A stretch of 61,850 bases of DNA from Dyella ginsengisoli LA-4 (GTDB lineage: Bacteria > Pseudomonadota > Gammaproteobacteria > Xanthomonadales > Rhodanobacteraceae). This document shows, piece by piece, positions 43,735-53,889 of the stretch. Both the position numbers and the translations under genes were made by a program. Every line of letters begins with the position of its first letter. The stretch's first letter is position 1. The DNA lies in NCBI RefSeq assembly GCF_000334915.1, contig NZ_AMSF01000098.1:1-61850 (forward strand), written 5' to 3'. The notes under the pieces are model-generated. The model made no database searches and was not told the DNA's origin. It saw only the letters and a program-made list of their open reading frames with translations.

Positions 43735-44802
43735 ATGAATAACGCCACACGTGATCAAACCCGCAGCGTTCTGCAGGCGCTGGCCGCGGCCGCCCTGTTC
43801 GGACTGAGCACGCCGCTGGCCAAGCTGCTCGTCGGCACGATCCCTCCGCTGCTGCTAGCCGGATTGCTGTATGCCGGTTCAGGCATTGGGCTCGCCTTGT
43901 TGATAGCTTTGCGTGCCCTGCGCAGCCAGCCAATCACCGAAGCCCCGCTGGTGCGTCGCGATGTGCCGTGGCTGGCTGGCGCGGTGTTGGCTGGTGGCGT
44001 GTTCGGTCCGATCCTGCTGATGCTTGGTCTGACCCACACATCGGCGTCGACCGCTTCGCTGATGCTCAATCTGGAGGGTGTGCTGACCGCCGTCATCGCG
44101 TGGGTGGTGTTTCGCGAGAACGTCGACCGGCGGGTGTTCCTCGGCATGGTGGCGATCATTGCCGGCAGCGTGCTGCTTTCCTGGCAGCGACAAACGCCTA
44201 CCGAAGTTCCATGGGGCGCCCTGGCGATCGCCGGTGCTTGCCTGTGCTGGGCGATCGACAACAATCTGACCCGCCAGGTGGCCGGCGGCGATCCGATGCA
44301 GATCGCCGCGATCAAGGGCGGTGTGGCCGGCACCATCAACGTGCTGCTGGCGCTGCTCATGGGCTACCGCTTTCCCAGCGCACTGCCACTGTTGGCCACC
44401 GGAGTACTCGGCTTCATGGGGTACGGGTTGAGCTTGGTACTGTTCGTCCTGGCTTTGCGCGGGCTCGGTACCGCGCGCACCGGCGCGTATTTTTCCACCG
44501 CCCCGTTCTTGGGCGCTGCGTTATCGCTGCTGCTCTTCACCGAACAACCGAATACGGCGTTTTGGCTGGCTGGCGGCTTGATGGCTATCGGCGTGTGGCT
44601 GCACGTGAGCGAAAACCACGATCATCTGCATGAACACCACACACTGGAGCATTACCATCAGCATCGGCATGACGCGCATCACCAGCACGCCCATGATTTC
44701 CTTTGGAACGGTGAAGAGCCGCACACGCATCCGCACGTGCACGAACCGATGACTCACAGTCATCCGCACTATCCGGATATGCATCATCGTCATGACCACT
44801 GA
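43735..44802 (+). CDS. EamA/DMT permease with histidine-rich C-terminal tail
   Basis: 355 residues: ten membrane helices in two EamA repeats (about 10-140 and 155-290; AAAALFGLSTPLAKLLVG, LGLTHTSASTASLMLNLEGVLTAVIAWVVFRE), followed by a cytosolic tail of about 60 residues containing more than 20 His (HDHLHEHHTLEHYHQHRHD onward). Such tails bind Ni, Co, Zn or Cu. Cargo of the metal island; probably a metal or metal-complex exporter (inference). Confidence 0.85.
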   Translation: MNNATRDQTRSVLQALAAAALFGLSTPLAKLLVGTIPPLLLAGLLYAGSGIGLALLIALRALRSQPITEAPLVRRDVPWLAGAVLAGGVFGPILLMLGLTHTSASTASLMLNLEGVLTAVIAWVVFRENVDRRVFLGMVAIIAGSVLLSWQRQTPTEVPWGALAIAGACLCWAIDNNLTRQVAGGDPMQIAAIKGGVAGTINVLLALLMGYRFPSALPLLATGVLGFMGYGLSLVLFVLALRGLGTARTGAYFSTAPFLGAALSLLLFTEQPNTAFWLAGGLMAIGVWLHVSENHDHLHEHHTLEHYHQHRHDAHHQHAHDFLWNGEEPHTHPHVHEPMTHSHPHYPDMHHRHDH

Positions 44803-44814
44803 AGCCGCCACGAC

Positions 44815-44985
44815 ATGAATTGCCAGCAGCACTGGGACGGTGTGTATAGCACCTCGGCCGCCGACGCGGTCAGCTGGTATCGGCTGCACCTGGACAGCTC
44901 GCTCATGCTGATCGAGCGTGCCGCGCCCGACCGTGCTGCTGCATTGCTTAAAGAACGACACAGAATGCCGTGCCGGCATAGGTAA
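44815..44985 (+). pseudogene. truncated class I SAM-dependent methyltransferase remnant
   Basis: 56 codons: MNCQQHWDGVYSTSAADAVSWYRLHLDSSL is the N-terminus of a methyltransferase family whose members normally run on to a GGG(A/T)S SAM-binding loop after the next 20 residues. Here similarity ends near AAPDRAAALL and a stop follows after unlike residues. 12 bp after the DMT permease. Marks a rearrangement point near 44940-44960. Confidence 0.6.
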
Positions 44986-44990
44986 CCAGC

Positions 44991-45206
44991 TCAGCGACAG
45001 CAGGATTTCTCTTGCTGGATCGGCGGACATGGTGCGCTACCGTAAGAGCAGAACACGCAGCAGTCTCCGGGTCGAGGACGCAGCAACTCGCCGCAACCCT
45101 TGCAGTCATAAAAAAACTGACACGCATCGGTCGGCATGGTCTCGCTGACTCGATGGCCGCAATGCGGACAGGTGAGCGTGCTCTGCAGGACCGGCTCAGC
45201 CGCCAT
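44991..45206 (-). CDS. GDCCVxC-domain small metal-associated protein
   Basis: 71 residues. Cys-rich: CPHCGHRVSETMPTDACQFFYDCKGCGELLRPRPGDCCVFCSYGSAPCPP, the GDCCVxC family often found beside mercury or metal transport genes. Soluble, no signal peptide. Its start overlaps the end of the merP-like gene, so it is the third gene of the mer-type operon. Possibly a metal-chelating chaperone. Confidence 0.82.
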   Translation of the reverse strand: MAAEPVLQSTLTCPHCGHRVSETMPTDACQFFYDCKGCGELLRPRPGDCCVFCSYGSAPCPPIQQEKSCCR

Positions 45207-45483
45207 GAGTTTGCGCCGTAGCCGGAAAACCAGCATCGGTGACGGTATGCATAAGCACCGGCACCGTGGTGCGATCGGCATCGTAAGTCACAGTGATTGT
45301 CTCGGCTTTCAGGTCGACCTTCGTGCTTGTCACCCCGGGTACGCGACTCAAAGCTTTCTTGATCGTCACGTTGCAGGCCGGACAGGTCATATTTGCTGCA
45401 TGCAGCACCGCCGTCGTTGGCGTTGCCGCCTGCGCCAGGCCAAGCCACAGCGTTGCCACCATTCCAGCTATCACGTTACGCAT
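45196..45483 (-). CDS. merP: periplasmic mercury-binding protein MerP-like
   Basis: 95 residues. Signal peptide (about 1-19, LGLAQAA), then one heavy-metal-associated domain with ANMTCPACNVTIKKALSRVPG (C34, C37), the MerP consensus. Carries Hg(II) to MerT in the inner membrane. 10 bp after merT. Confidence 0.88.
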   Translation of the reverse strand: MRNVIAGMVATLWLGLAQAATPTTAVLHAANMTCPACNVTIKKALSRVPGVTSTKVDLKAETITVTYDADRTTVPVLMHTVTDAGFPATAQTHGG

Positions 45484-45493
45484 CGTTCATCTC

Positions 45494-45850
45494 CTACAGA
45501 AACCAGCCCACCGCATAGGGAAATAGCAATAGAAGCACGATCAGCGCCGTGGCCAGCCATAGCCAGCGCCGACGTCGGCGCAAGGCCAGCGGATCAACGC
45601 AAGCGCCATCCGTACGGCAACGAGACCCGCGCCCATACAACGTCCAGAACGCGAGCGCGAGGCAAAGCAAGGTAGCCGCGACGAACCACGGCCGCCAGGC
45701 ATCGAGCGCCGTGAGATGGGCAATCCATGCGCCACTGATGCCCAGCAAGACCAGCACCAGCGGTACCACGCAACACACGGAGGCGCCGATCGCCGCGAGC
45801 AACGCGACGATCATGGCGGGCAGCGACGATTTGGCCGGCAGCGTAGTCAT
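45494..45850 (-). CDS. merT: mercuric transport protein MerT-like
   Basis: 118 residues, three membrane helices. Vicinal cysteines in the first helix (SVCCVVP, C26-C27) and a second pair in the cytosolic loop (C78, C84) match MerT. Imports Hg(II) normally for reduction by MerA, but no merA is visible here. Transcribed from a mer-type promoter overlapping the MerR binding site. Confidence 0.85.
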   Translation of the reverse strand: MTTLPAKSSLPAMIVALLAAIGASVCCVVPLVLVLLGISGAWIAHLTALDAWRPWFVAATLLCLALAFWTLYGRGSRCRTDGACVDPLALRRRRRWLWLATALIVLLLLFPYAVGWFL

Positions 45851-45857
45851 GGCCGCA

Positions 45858-45888
45858 TACTAACCTCCGTACCTGACTACGGAGTCAA
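45858..45888 (-). promoter_or_regulatory. mer-type promoter/operator (19-bp spacer)
   Basis: On the minus strand: -35 TTGACT (45888-45883), 19-bp spacer carrying the dyad CTCCGTA-N6-TACGGAG, then -10 TTAGTA (45863-45858). The overlong 19-bp spacer with the dyad between the hexamers is the hallmark of MerR-activated promoters, very like the classical merT promoter. Confidence 0.88.
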
Positions 45889-45890
45889 GC

Positions 45891-46289
45891 ATGGCTTCTG
45901 CCCTCACCATTGGCGGGTTGGCCCTGGCCGCCTACGTGCACGTTGAGACCGTGCGCTATTACCAGCGTGTCGGACTGATGCGTGAGCCCGAGCGCCCTCT
46001 GGGCGGGGTGCGTCGTTATGAGCGTCAGGATCTGGCGCGCCTCCAGTTCATCCGACGCGCCAAGACCATGGGCTTTACGCTGGAGGAGATTGCCGGGCTG
46101 TTGCAACTGAGGGGTAAGCGGGCCTGCGCGCAGACACGTCGGCTGACCGAGCTCAAGCTCCTCGACGTACGCCGCAAGCTGGAGGAACTGCAGCGGTTGG
46201 AGGCGGAGCTCGTTCAGCTTGCCGACGACTGTGTGCACGCACCACGTGGTGGACACTGTCCCACCTTGGAATTGCTGCGACAGCAGTAG
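45891..46289 (+). CDS. merR: MerR mercury-responsive regulator
   Basis: 132 residues. N-terminal winged HTH (VHVETVRYYQRVGLMREPERPLGGVRRY) and a dimer helix. Cysteines at 79, 114 and 123 have exactly the spacing (35 and 9) of the Hg(II)-binding triad of MerR, so mercury is the likely signal rather than copper or zinc. Divergent from merT; its ATG is 2 bp past the -35 element of the merT promoter, so it should repress itself. Confidence 0.9.
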   Translation: MASALTIGGLALAAYVHVETVRYYQRVGLMREPERPLGGVRRYERQDLARLQFIRRAKTMGFTLEEIAGLLQLRGKRACAQTRRLTELKLLDVRRKLEELQRLEAELVQLADDCVHAPRGGHCPTLELLRQQ

Positions 46290-46324
46290 CTTCCGCCAGT
46301 CCGTGCAGGTGTGCGTGTATCGGT

Positions 46325-46684
46325 TTATGGCTGCACCGTGATGGATGTGACCGTGCTCGTCATGCCGCTCGGGTGCAGAGTGAAATTCACCGTGTCGCCA
46401 ATCTTGGCGACTTGGAGCAGATGCGGTGAGGCCACCTTGAAGGCCATTGTCATAGCCGGCCAGCCGATCGAGGAGATTTCCTGATGCTGCAGGGTGATCG
46501 TGCCGTTGGGGATGTCGATGGCCTTGACGATGCCGATACCCTGAGCTTCTTGAGGATGTTGCATCCTCTGCATGTCCTGCATGCCTGCCATGCCTTTCAT
46601 GGGCTTGGCCTGAGTCGCTGCCATTGAGGTGCTGGCCAGGGTGAGAGCAACGAGGGCCGATGCGATGTGGAAACCATGTTTCAT
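46325..46684 (-). CDS. cusF: CusF-like periplasmic copper-binding protein
   Basis: 119 residues. Signal peptide (about 1-22), Met-rich stretch [16 protein letters not shown], then the CusF fold: [36 protein letters not shown], with the Cu(I)/Ag(I) site His66, Trp74, Met78 and Met80 pattern (H...WPAMTM). Overlaps the cusA stop by 4 nt; last gene of the cus operon. Confidence 0.92.
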   Translation of the reverse strand: MKHGFHIASALVALTLASTSMAATQAKPMKGMAGMQDMQRMQHPQEAQGIGIVKAIDIPNGTITLQHQEISSIGWPAMTMAFKVASPHLLQVAKIGDTVNFTLHPSGMTSTVTSITVQP

Positions 46685-49600
46685 GGTGCTTCTCCGGGTG
46701 GGTTGGAAACTGAGAGGTTGGAAACGGTGGCTATGGGGGAGCTGGCTCGGCGCAACCGGCGCAGCACCAGCAGCCGGTAGGCGGCCGGCAGCACGAGCAT
46801 GGACAGCAGCGGCGCGGTGACCATGCCGCCGATCATCGGCGCGGCGATGCGCTGCATCACCTCCGACCCCGCGCCGTGGCCGAGCAGGATCGGAAGCAGG
46901 CCGGCGAGGATCACCGCCACGGTCATCGCCTTGGGCCGCACGCGCTGCACGGCGCCCTCGCGAATCGCCGCATCGAGCGCGGCCGCATCCGCATGGGGAT
47001 CGAGCGCCAGCCGTCTGTCCCAGGCCTGGCGCAGGTAGAGAAGCATAACCACGCCGAACTCGGCGGCTACGCCGGCCAGCGCGATGAAGCCGATCAGCGT
47101 CGCCACCGACACGGCATGTCCGAGCGCCCAGATCAGCCACAGCCCGCCAACCAGCGCCAGCGGCACGCTGGCCATGATCAGCGCGGCCTCGCTGGCGCGG
47201 CGGAACACCGCGTAGATCAGCCCGAAGATGATCGCCAGCGCGACCGGCACCACCAGCTTCAGTCGCTGCATCGCGCTGACGAGGTACTCGAACTGGCCCG
47301 ACCACGCCAGCGTGACGCCGGGCGGCAGAGGCACACGGTCGGCCATGGCCCGCTTCAGCCGCGCCACCACGCCGCCGAGGTCGCTGCCGGCGGCGGTATC
47401 GACGTAGACGTAGGTGGCCAACTGGCCGTCCTCGCTTCGAAGCATCGACGGACCGCTGGTTACCGTCACGCCGGCCACCTGCGCAAGAACCAGCTGGGCG
47501 CCGCCGGGAGCCACGATCGGCAGCTGCCTGATCGCCGCCACCGAGTCGCGCGCCGCGCGCGGATAACGCAGCACGATCGGGAAGCGCTCGCGGCCCTGCA
47601 CCGTCTGTCCGATCGGCTCGCCGCCGACCACGGTAGCGATCAGCCGCTGCACGTCGCGCTGGGTGAGACCGTAGCGCGCGGCGGCGTTGGGCCTGACGTG
47701 GATATCCAGATAGCGGCCGCTGGCGGGGCGTTCGGCGATCGCCGAGGCGACCTCGGGGAGCGTGCTCGCCACCGCCTCGACGTGATCGGCGACGGCCTGC
47801 AGCGTGTCCAGGTCGTTGCCGAGCACCTTGATGCCGATCGGACTCTTGATGCCGGTGGAGAGCATGTCGATTCGGTTGCGGATCGGCGGCACGAACAGGT
47901 TGGTCAGTCCCGGCACCTTCACCGCGCGGTCCAGCTCGGCCTTGAGCTTGTCCATGGTCATGCCCGGCCGCCACTGCGCCTTCGGCTTGAAGGTGATGGT
48001 GGTCTCGAACATCTCCAGCGGTGCGGGATCGGTGGCGCTGTCGGCACGCCCGGCCTTGCCGAACACGTGTGCCACCTCGGGCACGGTCTTGATCATGCGG
48101 TCGGTCAGCTGCAGCAGTTGCGCGGCCTTGCCGGCGGACAGGCCGGGCAGCGCGGTGGGCATGTACAGCAGCGTACCTTCATCCATCGCCGGCATGAATT
48201 CGCTGCCGAGCCGGTGCAGCGGCACCAGTGCGCTGAGCATCACCAGCGCGGCGATCAAGAGCGTGGAGCGGGGAAAGCGCAACACCGCGTCCAGGATCGG
48301 ACGGTAAGCGCGCATCAGCATGCGGTTGAGCGGATTGTCGTGCTCGGCGCGGATGCGCCCGCGCACCAGGTATCCCATCAGCACCGGCACCAGGGTTACC
48401 GCCAGACCCGCCGCCGCGGCCATCGCGTAGGTCTTGGTGAACGCCAGCGGCTTGAACAGCTTGCCTTCCTGGCCCTGCAGCGCGAACACCGGCATGAACG
48501 ACAGCGCGATGATCAGCAGGCTCACGAACAGCGCCGGCCCGACCTCGGCCGCCGCGTCACCGATGAGCCCCCAGCGCACGGCACCGCGGGGATCCTCGCC
48601 GTCATGCTCGGCGCGCCAGTGCTCTAGGTGCTTGTGTGCGTTCTCGATCATCACGATCGCCGCATCGACCATGGCACCGATCGCGATGGCGATGCCGCCC
48701 AGTGACATCAGGTTGGCCGACACGCCCTGCAGATCCATCACGATGAAGGCCGCCAGCACACCCAGCGGCAGCGTCACTACCGCCACCAGCGCCGAGCGCA
48801 GGTGGCCAAGAAACAACGCGCAGACCAGTGCCACCACCACGAACTCCTCCAGCAACTTGCCGCGGACGTTGTCCACCGCCGCGTCGATCAGCTGCGAGCG
48901 ATCGTAGGTCGGCACGATCTCCACCCCCGGCGGCAGGCTGCGCTTGAGCTCGAGCAGCCGATGCTTGACTGCGGCGATCGCCGCCCGGGCGTTCTTGCCA
49001 CTGCGCAGCAGCACCACGCCACCGGCCACCTCGCCCTGGCCGTCGAGTTCGGTGATGCCGCGGCGGAACGTCGGCCCGCGGCGCACCGTGGCCACGTCGC
49101 GCAGCAGCACCGGCACGCCGTCGACGCCGGTGCCGAGCGGAATCCGTTCGAACTCGGCGGGGGTGGTGAGGTAGCCCTGGCTGCGCACCATCAGCTCGGC
49201 CTCGCCCTGCTCGATCACCGAGCCACCGTCGGCCCCGTTGGCCGCCTGCACCGCTGCCGTCAGCTGCGCCACGGTGATGCCGCGCGCGGCCAGCGCGGCC
49301 GGATCGGGCAAGATCTGCCACGCCCGCACCATCCCGCCGAGGCTGGCCACTTCGGCGACATCCGGCACCGTCTTGAGCTGGTAGCGCACGAACCAGTCCT
49401 GCAGCGCGCGCAGCTGGCCGAGGTCGTGCCGGCCGCTGCGGTCGACCAGGGCGTACTCGTAGATCCAGCCGAGCCCGGTGGCATCCGGTCCCAGCGTGGG
49501 ATCGACGCCAGTGGGCAGCTGGCTGCGCGCCTGGCTGAGGTACTCCAGCACCCGCGAGCGCGCCCAGTACAGGTCGGTAGCGTCGTCGAACAGGATGTAG

Positions 49601-49878
49601 ACGTAGGAGTCGCCGAAGAAGGAGTAACCGCGCACCACCTTCGCCCCCGGCACGGACAGCATGGTGGTGACCAGCGGATAGGTGACCTGGTCCTCGACCA
49701 CCTGCGGCGACTGCCCCGGCCAAGAGGTGCGGATGATCACCTGGGTGTCGGACAGGTCGGGCAGGGCGTCCAGCGGCGTGCTGCGCACCGCCAGCACGCC
49801 GGCGATGGCCAGCACCAGCGCTCCCAGCAGCACCATGATGCGGTGGGCGATGGACCAGTGGATCAGCCGCGCGATCAT
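46681..49878 (-). CDS. cusA: copper/silver RND efflux pump CusA
   Basis: 1065 residues. Heavy-metal RND (CzcA/CusA) family: start [59 protein letters not shown], internal [22 protein letters not shown] and [13 protein letters not shown], and 12 membrane helices. Methionine ligands fit monovalent Cu/Ag export. Begins in a 4-nt overlap with cusB and ends in one with cusF. Confidence 0.95.
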   Translation of the reverse strand: MIARLIHWSIAHRIMVLLGALVLAIAGVLAVRSTPLDALPDLSDTQVIIRTSWPGQSPQVVEDQVTYPLVTTMLSVPGAKVVRGYSFFGDSYVYILFDDATDLYWARSRVLEYLSQARSQLPTGVDPTLGPDATGLGWIYEYALVDRSGRHDLGQLRALQDWFVRYQLKTVPDVAEVASLGGMVRAWQILPDPAALAARGITVAQLTAAVQAANGADGGSVIEQGEAELMVRSQGYLTTPAEFERIPLGTGVDGVPVLLRDVATVRRGPTFRRGITELDGQGEVAGGVVLLRSGKNARAAIAAVKHRLLELKRSLPPGVEIVPTYDRSQLIDAAVDNVRGKLLEEFVVVALVCALFLGHLRSALVAVVTLPLGVLAAFIVMDLQGVSANLMSLGGIAIAIGAMVDAAIVMIENAHKHLEHWRAEHDGEDPRGAVRWGLIGDAAAEVGPALFVSLLIIALSFMPVFALQGQEGKLFKPLAFTKTYAMAAAAGLAVTLVPVLMGYLVRGRIRAEHDNPLNRMLMRAYRPILDAVLRFPRSTLLIAALVMLSALVPLHRLGSEFMPAMDEGTLLYMPTALPGLSAGKAAQLLQLTDRMIKTVPEVAHVFGKAGRADSATDPAPLEMFETTITFKPKAQWRPGMTMDKLKAELDRAVKVPGLTNLFVPPIRNRIDMLSTGIKSPIGIKVLGNDLDTLQAVADHVEAVASTLPEVASAIAERPASGRYLDIHVRPNAAARYGLTQRDVQRLIATVVGGEPIGQTVQGRERFPIVLRYPRAARDSVAAIRQLPIVAPGGAQLVLAQVAGVTVTSGPSMLRSEDGQLATYVYVDTAAGSDLGGVVARLKRAMADRVPLPPGVTLAWSGQFEYLVSAMQRLKLVVPVALAIIFGLIYAVFRRASEAALIMASVPLALVGGLWLIWALGHAVSVATLIGFIALAGVAAEFGVVMLLYLRQAWDRRLALDPHADAAALDAAIREGAVQRVRPKAMTVAVILAGLLPILLGHGAGSEVMQRIAAPMIGGMVTAPLLSMLVLPAAYRLLVLRRLRRASSPIATVSNLSVSNPPGEAP

Positions 49879-51377
49879 CGCGCATGCTCCGGCGCACTGG
49901 CGGCCGCGGCCGGCATGGCCATGTCCGACATGGCGCCCTGCCGGGCGGACGCGCTCTTCGTGGGCGTCTGCTGTATCGGCAGGCCATCCATCGGTTTCAT
50001 TGGCCCGGAGGGGTCGTCCGCGAGCATGGACCGGGCCGGTTCGGCGGTCCCGTCGGGATGCACCTCCATCGCCTTGCCTGGGGCGGCCGATGACGAGTTC
50101 GCCGGCGCGGGCATGGCCATCCCGGACATCGGGCCTGCGGCTGCGTCCGCAGCGCCAGCGTCCAGCCGCTGCAGAGCTCCGGACAGGCTGGCCTCCGAGT
50201 CGATCAGGAACTGGCCGGAGACCACGACCTGTTCGCCGCCCTGCAGGCCGGCGAGGATCTCGGTCATGCCGTTGGCCGAGCGTCCGGGTCGCACGGCGAT
50301 CGGGCGGAAGCGCCCCTTGCCGTCGGCGACGATGACCCGCGTATCGGTGCCCGTGCTGATCAATGCTTCGTCCGGCACCAGAGGGTGGGTGGCGCTGTCG
50401 TCCGGTCCGCGGAAGCTCACCTGCGCGAACATGCCCGGCGCCAGCTGGTGACCGGGATTGTCGAGAACGATGCGGGCGCGTTGCGTGCGCGTGGTCCGAT
50501 CCACGTCCGGCAGCAGCGATTCGACCCGGCCCCGAATGATGGTGCCGGGAAGCGCGCTGACCCGCGCCTGCACCGGCGTGCCGGCAGCCACATTCGCACC
50601 CTGCGACTGCGGCAGGGCCGCCTCCAGCCACACTGTGTCGAGGCCGTTGATGGTCATCAACGGCATGCCACTGGCGACCTGCTGCCCCTCGCGCACATCG
50701 AGCGCGCTCACTACGCCGTCATTCGGTGCGCGGATCAGCACCCGGACGGTGTTGCCGTGCAGGGACCGGATCTGCTGCTCGTCCATGCCCAGTGCGCGCA
50801 GCCGCGCACGGGCCGCACCGCGTAGTGCGCGGGCATCGGCGGATGGCGCGCCGGCCAGCGCCAGGTACTCCTGCGCGGCCGCGTTCCATTGCGGCGAGAT
50901 CAGCGCAGCAAGGGGCTGGCCGGCCTTTACCGACTCGTACGGTGCCCGGACGAACAGCTGGTTGATCACGCCGCTGGCCCGCGCGCTGACAGTCTGCGCT
51001 TGCCGCAGGTCCCAGCCCACCGTGCCGGGGACGCTGACATCGCGCTGCAGCCGTCCGGACTCGACCTTCATCGTGCGCAGGCCGAGGTTCTGCTGGACGG
51101 CCGGATCGATGCGCACAGACGCGTCGTTGGCGCCCGCACCGTCGGCGTACTTGGGCACCATCTGCATGCCCATCGGTGACAGGCCCGGCTTGTCGAAATG
51201 TTGCGCGGGGACCATCGGGTCGTACCAGTAGAGAATCTTTTTGCCACCGCTGCCTGCGTCTGCGGCCGCGGCCGGGGCGGTGGGCGCAGGAGCGCTGTGC
51301 CGGCCGACCAGGATGCCGATGGCGAGCAGGGTGATGGCCACCACGATCGCGGCGAGAACAAGGGTCCAGCGCTTCAT
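49875..51377 (-). CDS. cusB: efflux RND periplasmic adaptor CusB
   Basis: 500 residues. N-terminal anchor, then the heavy-metal-binding motif [28 protein letters not shown] (about 48-75), HlyD barrel and lipoyl segments ([32 protein letters not shown]), and a Met-rich tail of about 90 residues ([19 protein letters not shown]) absent from E. coli CusB. Links CusA to CusC and hands over copper. Overlaps both neighbours by 4 nt. Confidence 0.93.
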   Translation of the reverse strand: MKRWTLVLAAIVVAITLLAIGILVGRHSAPAPTAPAAAADAGSGGKKILYWYDPMVPAQHFDKPGLSPMGMQMVPKYADGAGANDASVRIDPAVQQNLGLRTMKVESGRLQRDVSVPGTVGWDLRQAQTVSARASGVINQLFVRAPYESVKAGQPLAALISPQWNAAAQEYLALAGAPSADARALRGAARARLRALGMDEQQIRSLHGNTVRVLIRAPNDGVVSALDVREGQQVASGMPLMTINGLDTVWLEAALPQSQGANVAAGTPVQARVSALPGTIIRGRVESLLPDVDRTTRTQRARIVLDNPGHQLAPGMFAQVSFRGPDDSATHPLVPDEALISTGTDTRVIVADGKGRFRPIAVRPGRSANGMTEILAGLQGGEQVVVSGQFLIDSEASLSGALQRLDAGAADAAAGPMSGMAMPAPANSSSAAPGKAMEVHPDGTAEPARSMLADDPSGPMKPMDGLPIQQTPTKSASARQGAMSDMAMPAAAASAPEHAR

Positions 51378-52657
51378 GGGGCGGTCTCCGCGGCGGGCAG
51401 CAGGTAAGCGAGCGCGGCCCAGTTCCGGGCCTGTGCGGCGAGTGCGTCGGTGTAGTCCAGGAGCAACTGGATGTCGTCACGGCGGGCATCGAGCCAAGGC
51501 TGCAGCGCTCCGCCTCCCCGGTACGCCGCCAGCGCCACCCGCGCACGGTCACGCGCCAGCGGCAACAGCACCTCGCGGTCGCGAGCCACCTGGCGATTCC
51601 AGCCCTGCCAATCGGCGGCCGTCCGCGCCACCGCTTCGTGCTGGGCGCGGCGCGCGTCCTCGCGGGCGAACTGCACCGCGTCACGGGCCTCCTGGCGGGC
51701 ACTGACGGCACGGTCCTGCCGGTTGCGAGTGAACAGCGGCAGGCTCACGCCCACCTGCAGCGTGACCATGTTCGACAGGCGCGGGGCGCGCTGACCGTAC
51801 ATCAGGTTGACGCTCCAGTCGGGATGCAAGCTGGCCTTGGCTTGATCAAGCGCCGCCTGTGCCTGTTGCTCACGCGCCTGCCACGGCTGCATTGGCGCCT
51901 GTCGGTCCACCTCACGCTGCAGGGTCGGCAACGGCACCGGCAGCCGTGTGAAATCGGGTGGATCGGCCAGCGGGGCGTCTGCCTGCGGTGGCGCAAGCCA
52001 GCGCGCCAGACTCGCCCGCGCGCGATCCAGCCCGGCCCTCGCCGCATCAATGCGGTTGGCCAGCGCTACCTGTTCGGCGCGGGCGGCCAGCGCATCGGTC
52101 GCGCCGCCTTCGCCGCCGCGCAGCCTCGCCCGTGCCATGCGCACGGCGAGGTCGCTTTCTTCCTGCAATGCGTGCAGAAGGTCGAGCCGTTTCCGGGCCA
52201 CCCAGGTTTCTATCCAGGCCTCGGCGACCTGCTGGCGCACGTCCTTCGCCAGCGCCAGGCGATCGGCCTGCGCCGCTTCCACCCCCGCGGCGGCGGCGTT
52301 CTTCTCGGCCTGGCGGGCGGCACGCGAGGGAATGGCCTGCATCACGCCGACGGTGCGCATGGTCATGCCGTCCGAGCGCAGACTGAAGGCCCCGGGCGAG
52401 CTCACCGGGTAATTGGCCACGCCGAAGCTGAGCACCGGATCGGGCAGCCGGCCGGCGCGCACCGCATCGTCACGGCTGGCGGCGATCTCGGCGTCGCGGC
52501 TGTCGAGCAGAGGCGCGCGCTGCGTGCCGAGGCGTACCGCCTGGTCGAGGGTCAGCGGCTGCGCATCGTCGGCATGGGCACGCGGTGTCAACGCCGCAGC
52601 GAAAACGCATAGAAACAGGCCCGGCATCAGGCGCCGGACAAGCAATCGAGAAAACAT
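51374..52657 (-). CDS. cusC: TolC-family outer membrane factor CusC/CzcC
   Basis: 427 residues. Start at MFSRLLVRRLMPGLFLCVFAAAL, a signal peptide ending AHA; two OEP repeats with LTLDQAVRLGTQRAPLLDSRDAEIAASRDDAVRAGRLPDPVLSFGVANYPV. No lipobox. Exit duct of the CusCBA pump. Upstream Met of the frame adds cysteine-rich residues unlike the family. Confidence 0.9.
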   Translation of the reverse strand: MFSRLLVRRLMPGLFLCVFAAALTPRAHADDAQPLTLDQAVRLGTQRAPLLDSRDAEIAASRDDAVRAGRLPDPVLSFGVANYPVSSPGAFSLRSDGMTMRTVGVMQAIPSRAARQAEKNAAAAGVEAAQADRLALAKDVRQQVAEAWIETWVARKRLDLLHALQEESDLAVRMARARLRGGEGGATDALAARAEQVALANRIDAARAGLDRARASLARWLAPPQADAPLADPPDFTRLPVPLPTLQREVDRQAPMQPWQAREQQAQAALDQAKASLHPDWSVNLMYGQRAPRLSNMVTLQVGVSLPLFTRNRQDRAVSARQEARDAVQFAREDARRAQHEAVARTAADWQGWNRQVARDREVLLPLARDRARVALAAYRGGGALQPWLDARRDDIQLLLDYTDALAAQARNWAALAYLLPAAETAP

Positions 52658-52732
52658 GGTCAGACACTCCAGGGATCCACAAACGCAGGGACGCAATGGC
52701 CCAGCGAACGCAAGGCAGCCAGCAGCGGCCGG

Positions 52733-53227
52733 CTAGATCTGGAGCGAGCAGTACAGGAGCGTGTGGGGTGGCGCGGGGGGACACCATCGCTCGGCGCGCA
52801 GCCGCACATGGCCGCTGGATGTCTGCACGATCGCCGGCATCACCGGCAGCGGGGTGAGGATGCCGACCATCGCCAGAGGCACCGACGGCGTGCGCGCGTC
52901 CGGCTGGACGGTTTGATCGGGATGGCAGTGGCCTTCGCACAAAGCATGCGCCGGCGCCCCGGTGCGCATGTCGGCGCAGTCCGGGCCCATTTCGGCGCCG
53001 GTCACCCCGGTGTCGGCCATGTCCATGCCGGCCATGCGCATGCCGGCGGCCTCGCGGTGGGCCGTCGTCGGCATCGCGGTGCCGGTCGCCGCGGCCAGCG
53101 GCTCAGTGACGGGCAGACCAGCACACGCGTACGCCGCCAGCGCCAGTTGCTGGCACACCAGCCACAGCACCATCGCCCAAGTCAGGCGGCGACGGGTGAT
53201 CGGTCGGAGGCGGCGATGATGCAGCAT
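52733..53227 (-). CDS. small secreted Cys/His/Met-rich protein heading the cus operon
   Basis: 164 residues. N-terminal hydrophobic segment (WAMVLWLVCQQLALAAYACAG), then a Met-rich stretch (GMRMAGMDMADTGVTGAEMGPDCADM) and CEGHCHPDQ; the end (CPPAPPHTLLYCSLQI) resembles short proteins often found just before czcC/cusC genes in gammaproteobacteria. 75 bp before cusC. Probably a copper-binding periplasmic protein; function not established. Confidence 0.65.
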   Translation of the reverse strand: MLHHRRLRPITRRRLTWAMVLWLVCQQLALAAYACAGLPVTEPLAAATGTAMPTTAHREAAGMRMAGMDMADTGVTGAEMGPDCADMRTGAPAHALCEGHCHPDQTVQPDARTPSVPLAMVGILTPLPVMPAIVQTSSGHVRLRAERWCPPAPPHTLLYCSLQI

Positions 53228-53397
53228 GAGGTCAGTAGTGTATCCCTTGGCGATAGGCGCGCGCTGACGCAGGTCAAGTTCATGCAACCAGTGTTACTGG
53301 TGCTTCGGTTCATCAGATAGGCGGCCTGAGCAGCGAAGGCCATTGGCGTCCATCATCAGCCCGCCGACGCTTTGTTGTTCCCGCAAACCGATCATGC

Positions 53398-53425
53398 GCA
53401 AGGGCGGCCGAATGGCCGCCCTTGC
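53398..53425. terminator. strong hairpin ending the cop operon
   Basis: 12-bp perfect stem GCAAGGGCGGCC/GGCCGCCCTTGC with a GAAT loop, 8 bp past the DUF411 stop and ahead of the cus operon. No T run. Separates the cop and cus transcription units. Confidence 0.6.
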
Positions 53426-53433
53426 CTTGAGCC

Positions 53434-53889
53434 TCAGCCGGGCGATCCGTGGTGGGCGAATACGCGTGAGCTTCCGTCGCCATCGACCAGCCGTACGTCG
53501 TAAGACTGGGCTGGCCCCATCTCCATCCCGGGCGAGCCCATGGGCATACCCGGTGCGGCAAGCCCCCATGCGTCGGGACGCTCGGCCAGCAGTCGCTGGA
53601 TGTCCTCCACAGGCACGTGGCCTTCGATCACATACCGGCCGATGCGCGCGGTATGGCACGACGCCAGCTGGACCGGCACGCCCAACCGCGCCTTGACGGC
53701 GGACATGGGCTCGTTCTCGTGCACGCTGACATCGAAGCCGTGATCGCGTAGGTAGCTGATCCACGCGTGGCAACACCCGCACGAGGGATCGCGATAAACG
53801 ACGGCCGTAGTCCCCGCGGCCATGGCCACCAGCGGCAGGCCCAGCGCGAGTGCCAGGCCAAGCGCACCGCGCACTCCCGCGCGGATCAT
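53434..53889 (-). CDS. DUF411 metal-binding protein
   Basis: 151 residues. Signal peptide, then the DUF411 pattern: VYRDPSCGCCHAWISYLRDHGFDVSVHE, ASCHTARIGRYVIEGHVPVEDIQRLLAERPDAWGLAAPGMPMGSPGME. Periplasmic CxCC proteins linked with copper and arsenic loci. ATG overlaps the cytochrome gene stop by 4 nt. Last gene of the cop operon. Confidence 0.9.
   Translation of the reverse strand: MIRAGVRGALGLALALGLPLVAMAAGTTAVVYRDPSCGCCHAWISYLRDHGFDVSVHENEPMSAVKARLGVPVQLASCHTARIGRYVIEGHVPVEDIQRLLAERPDAWGLAAPGMPMGSPGMEMGPAQSYDVRLVDGDGSSRVFAHHGSPG

Noticed and set aside
44948-45448. 166-codon minus-strand frame across the merP and GDCCVxC genes
   Set aside because: Out-of-frame with two well-recognised small genes and without a family of its own.
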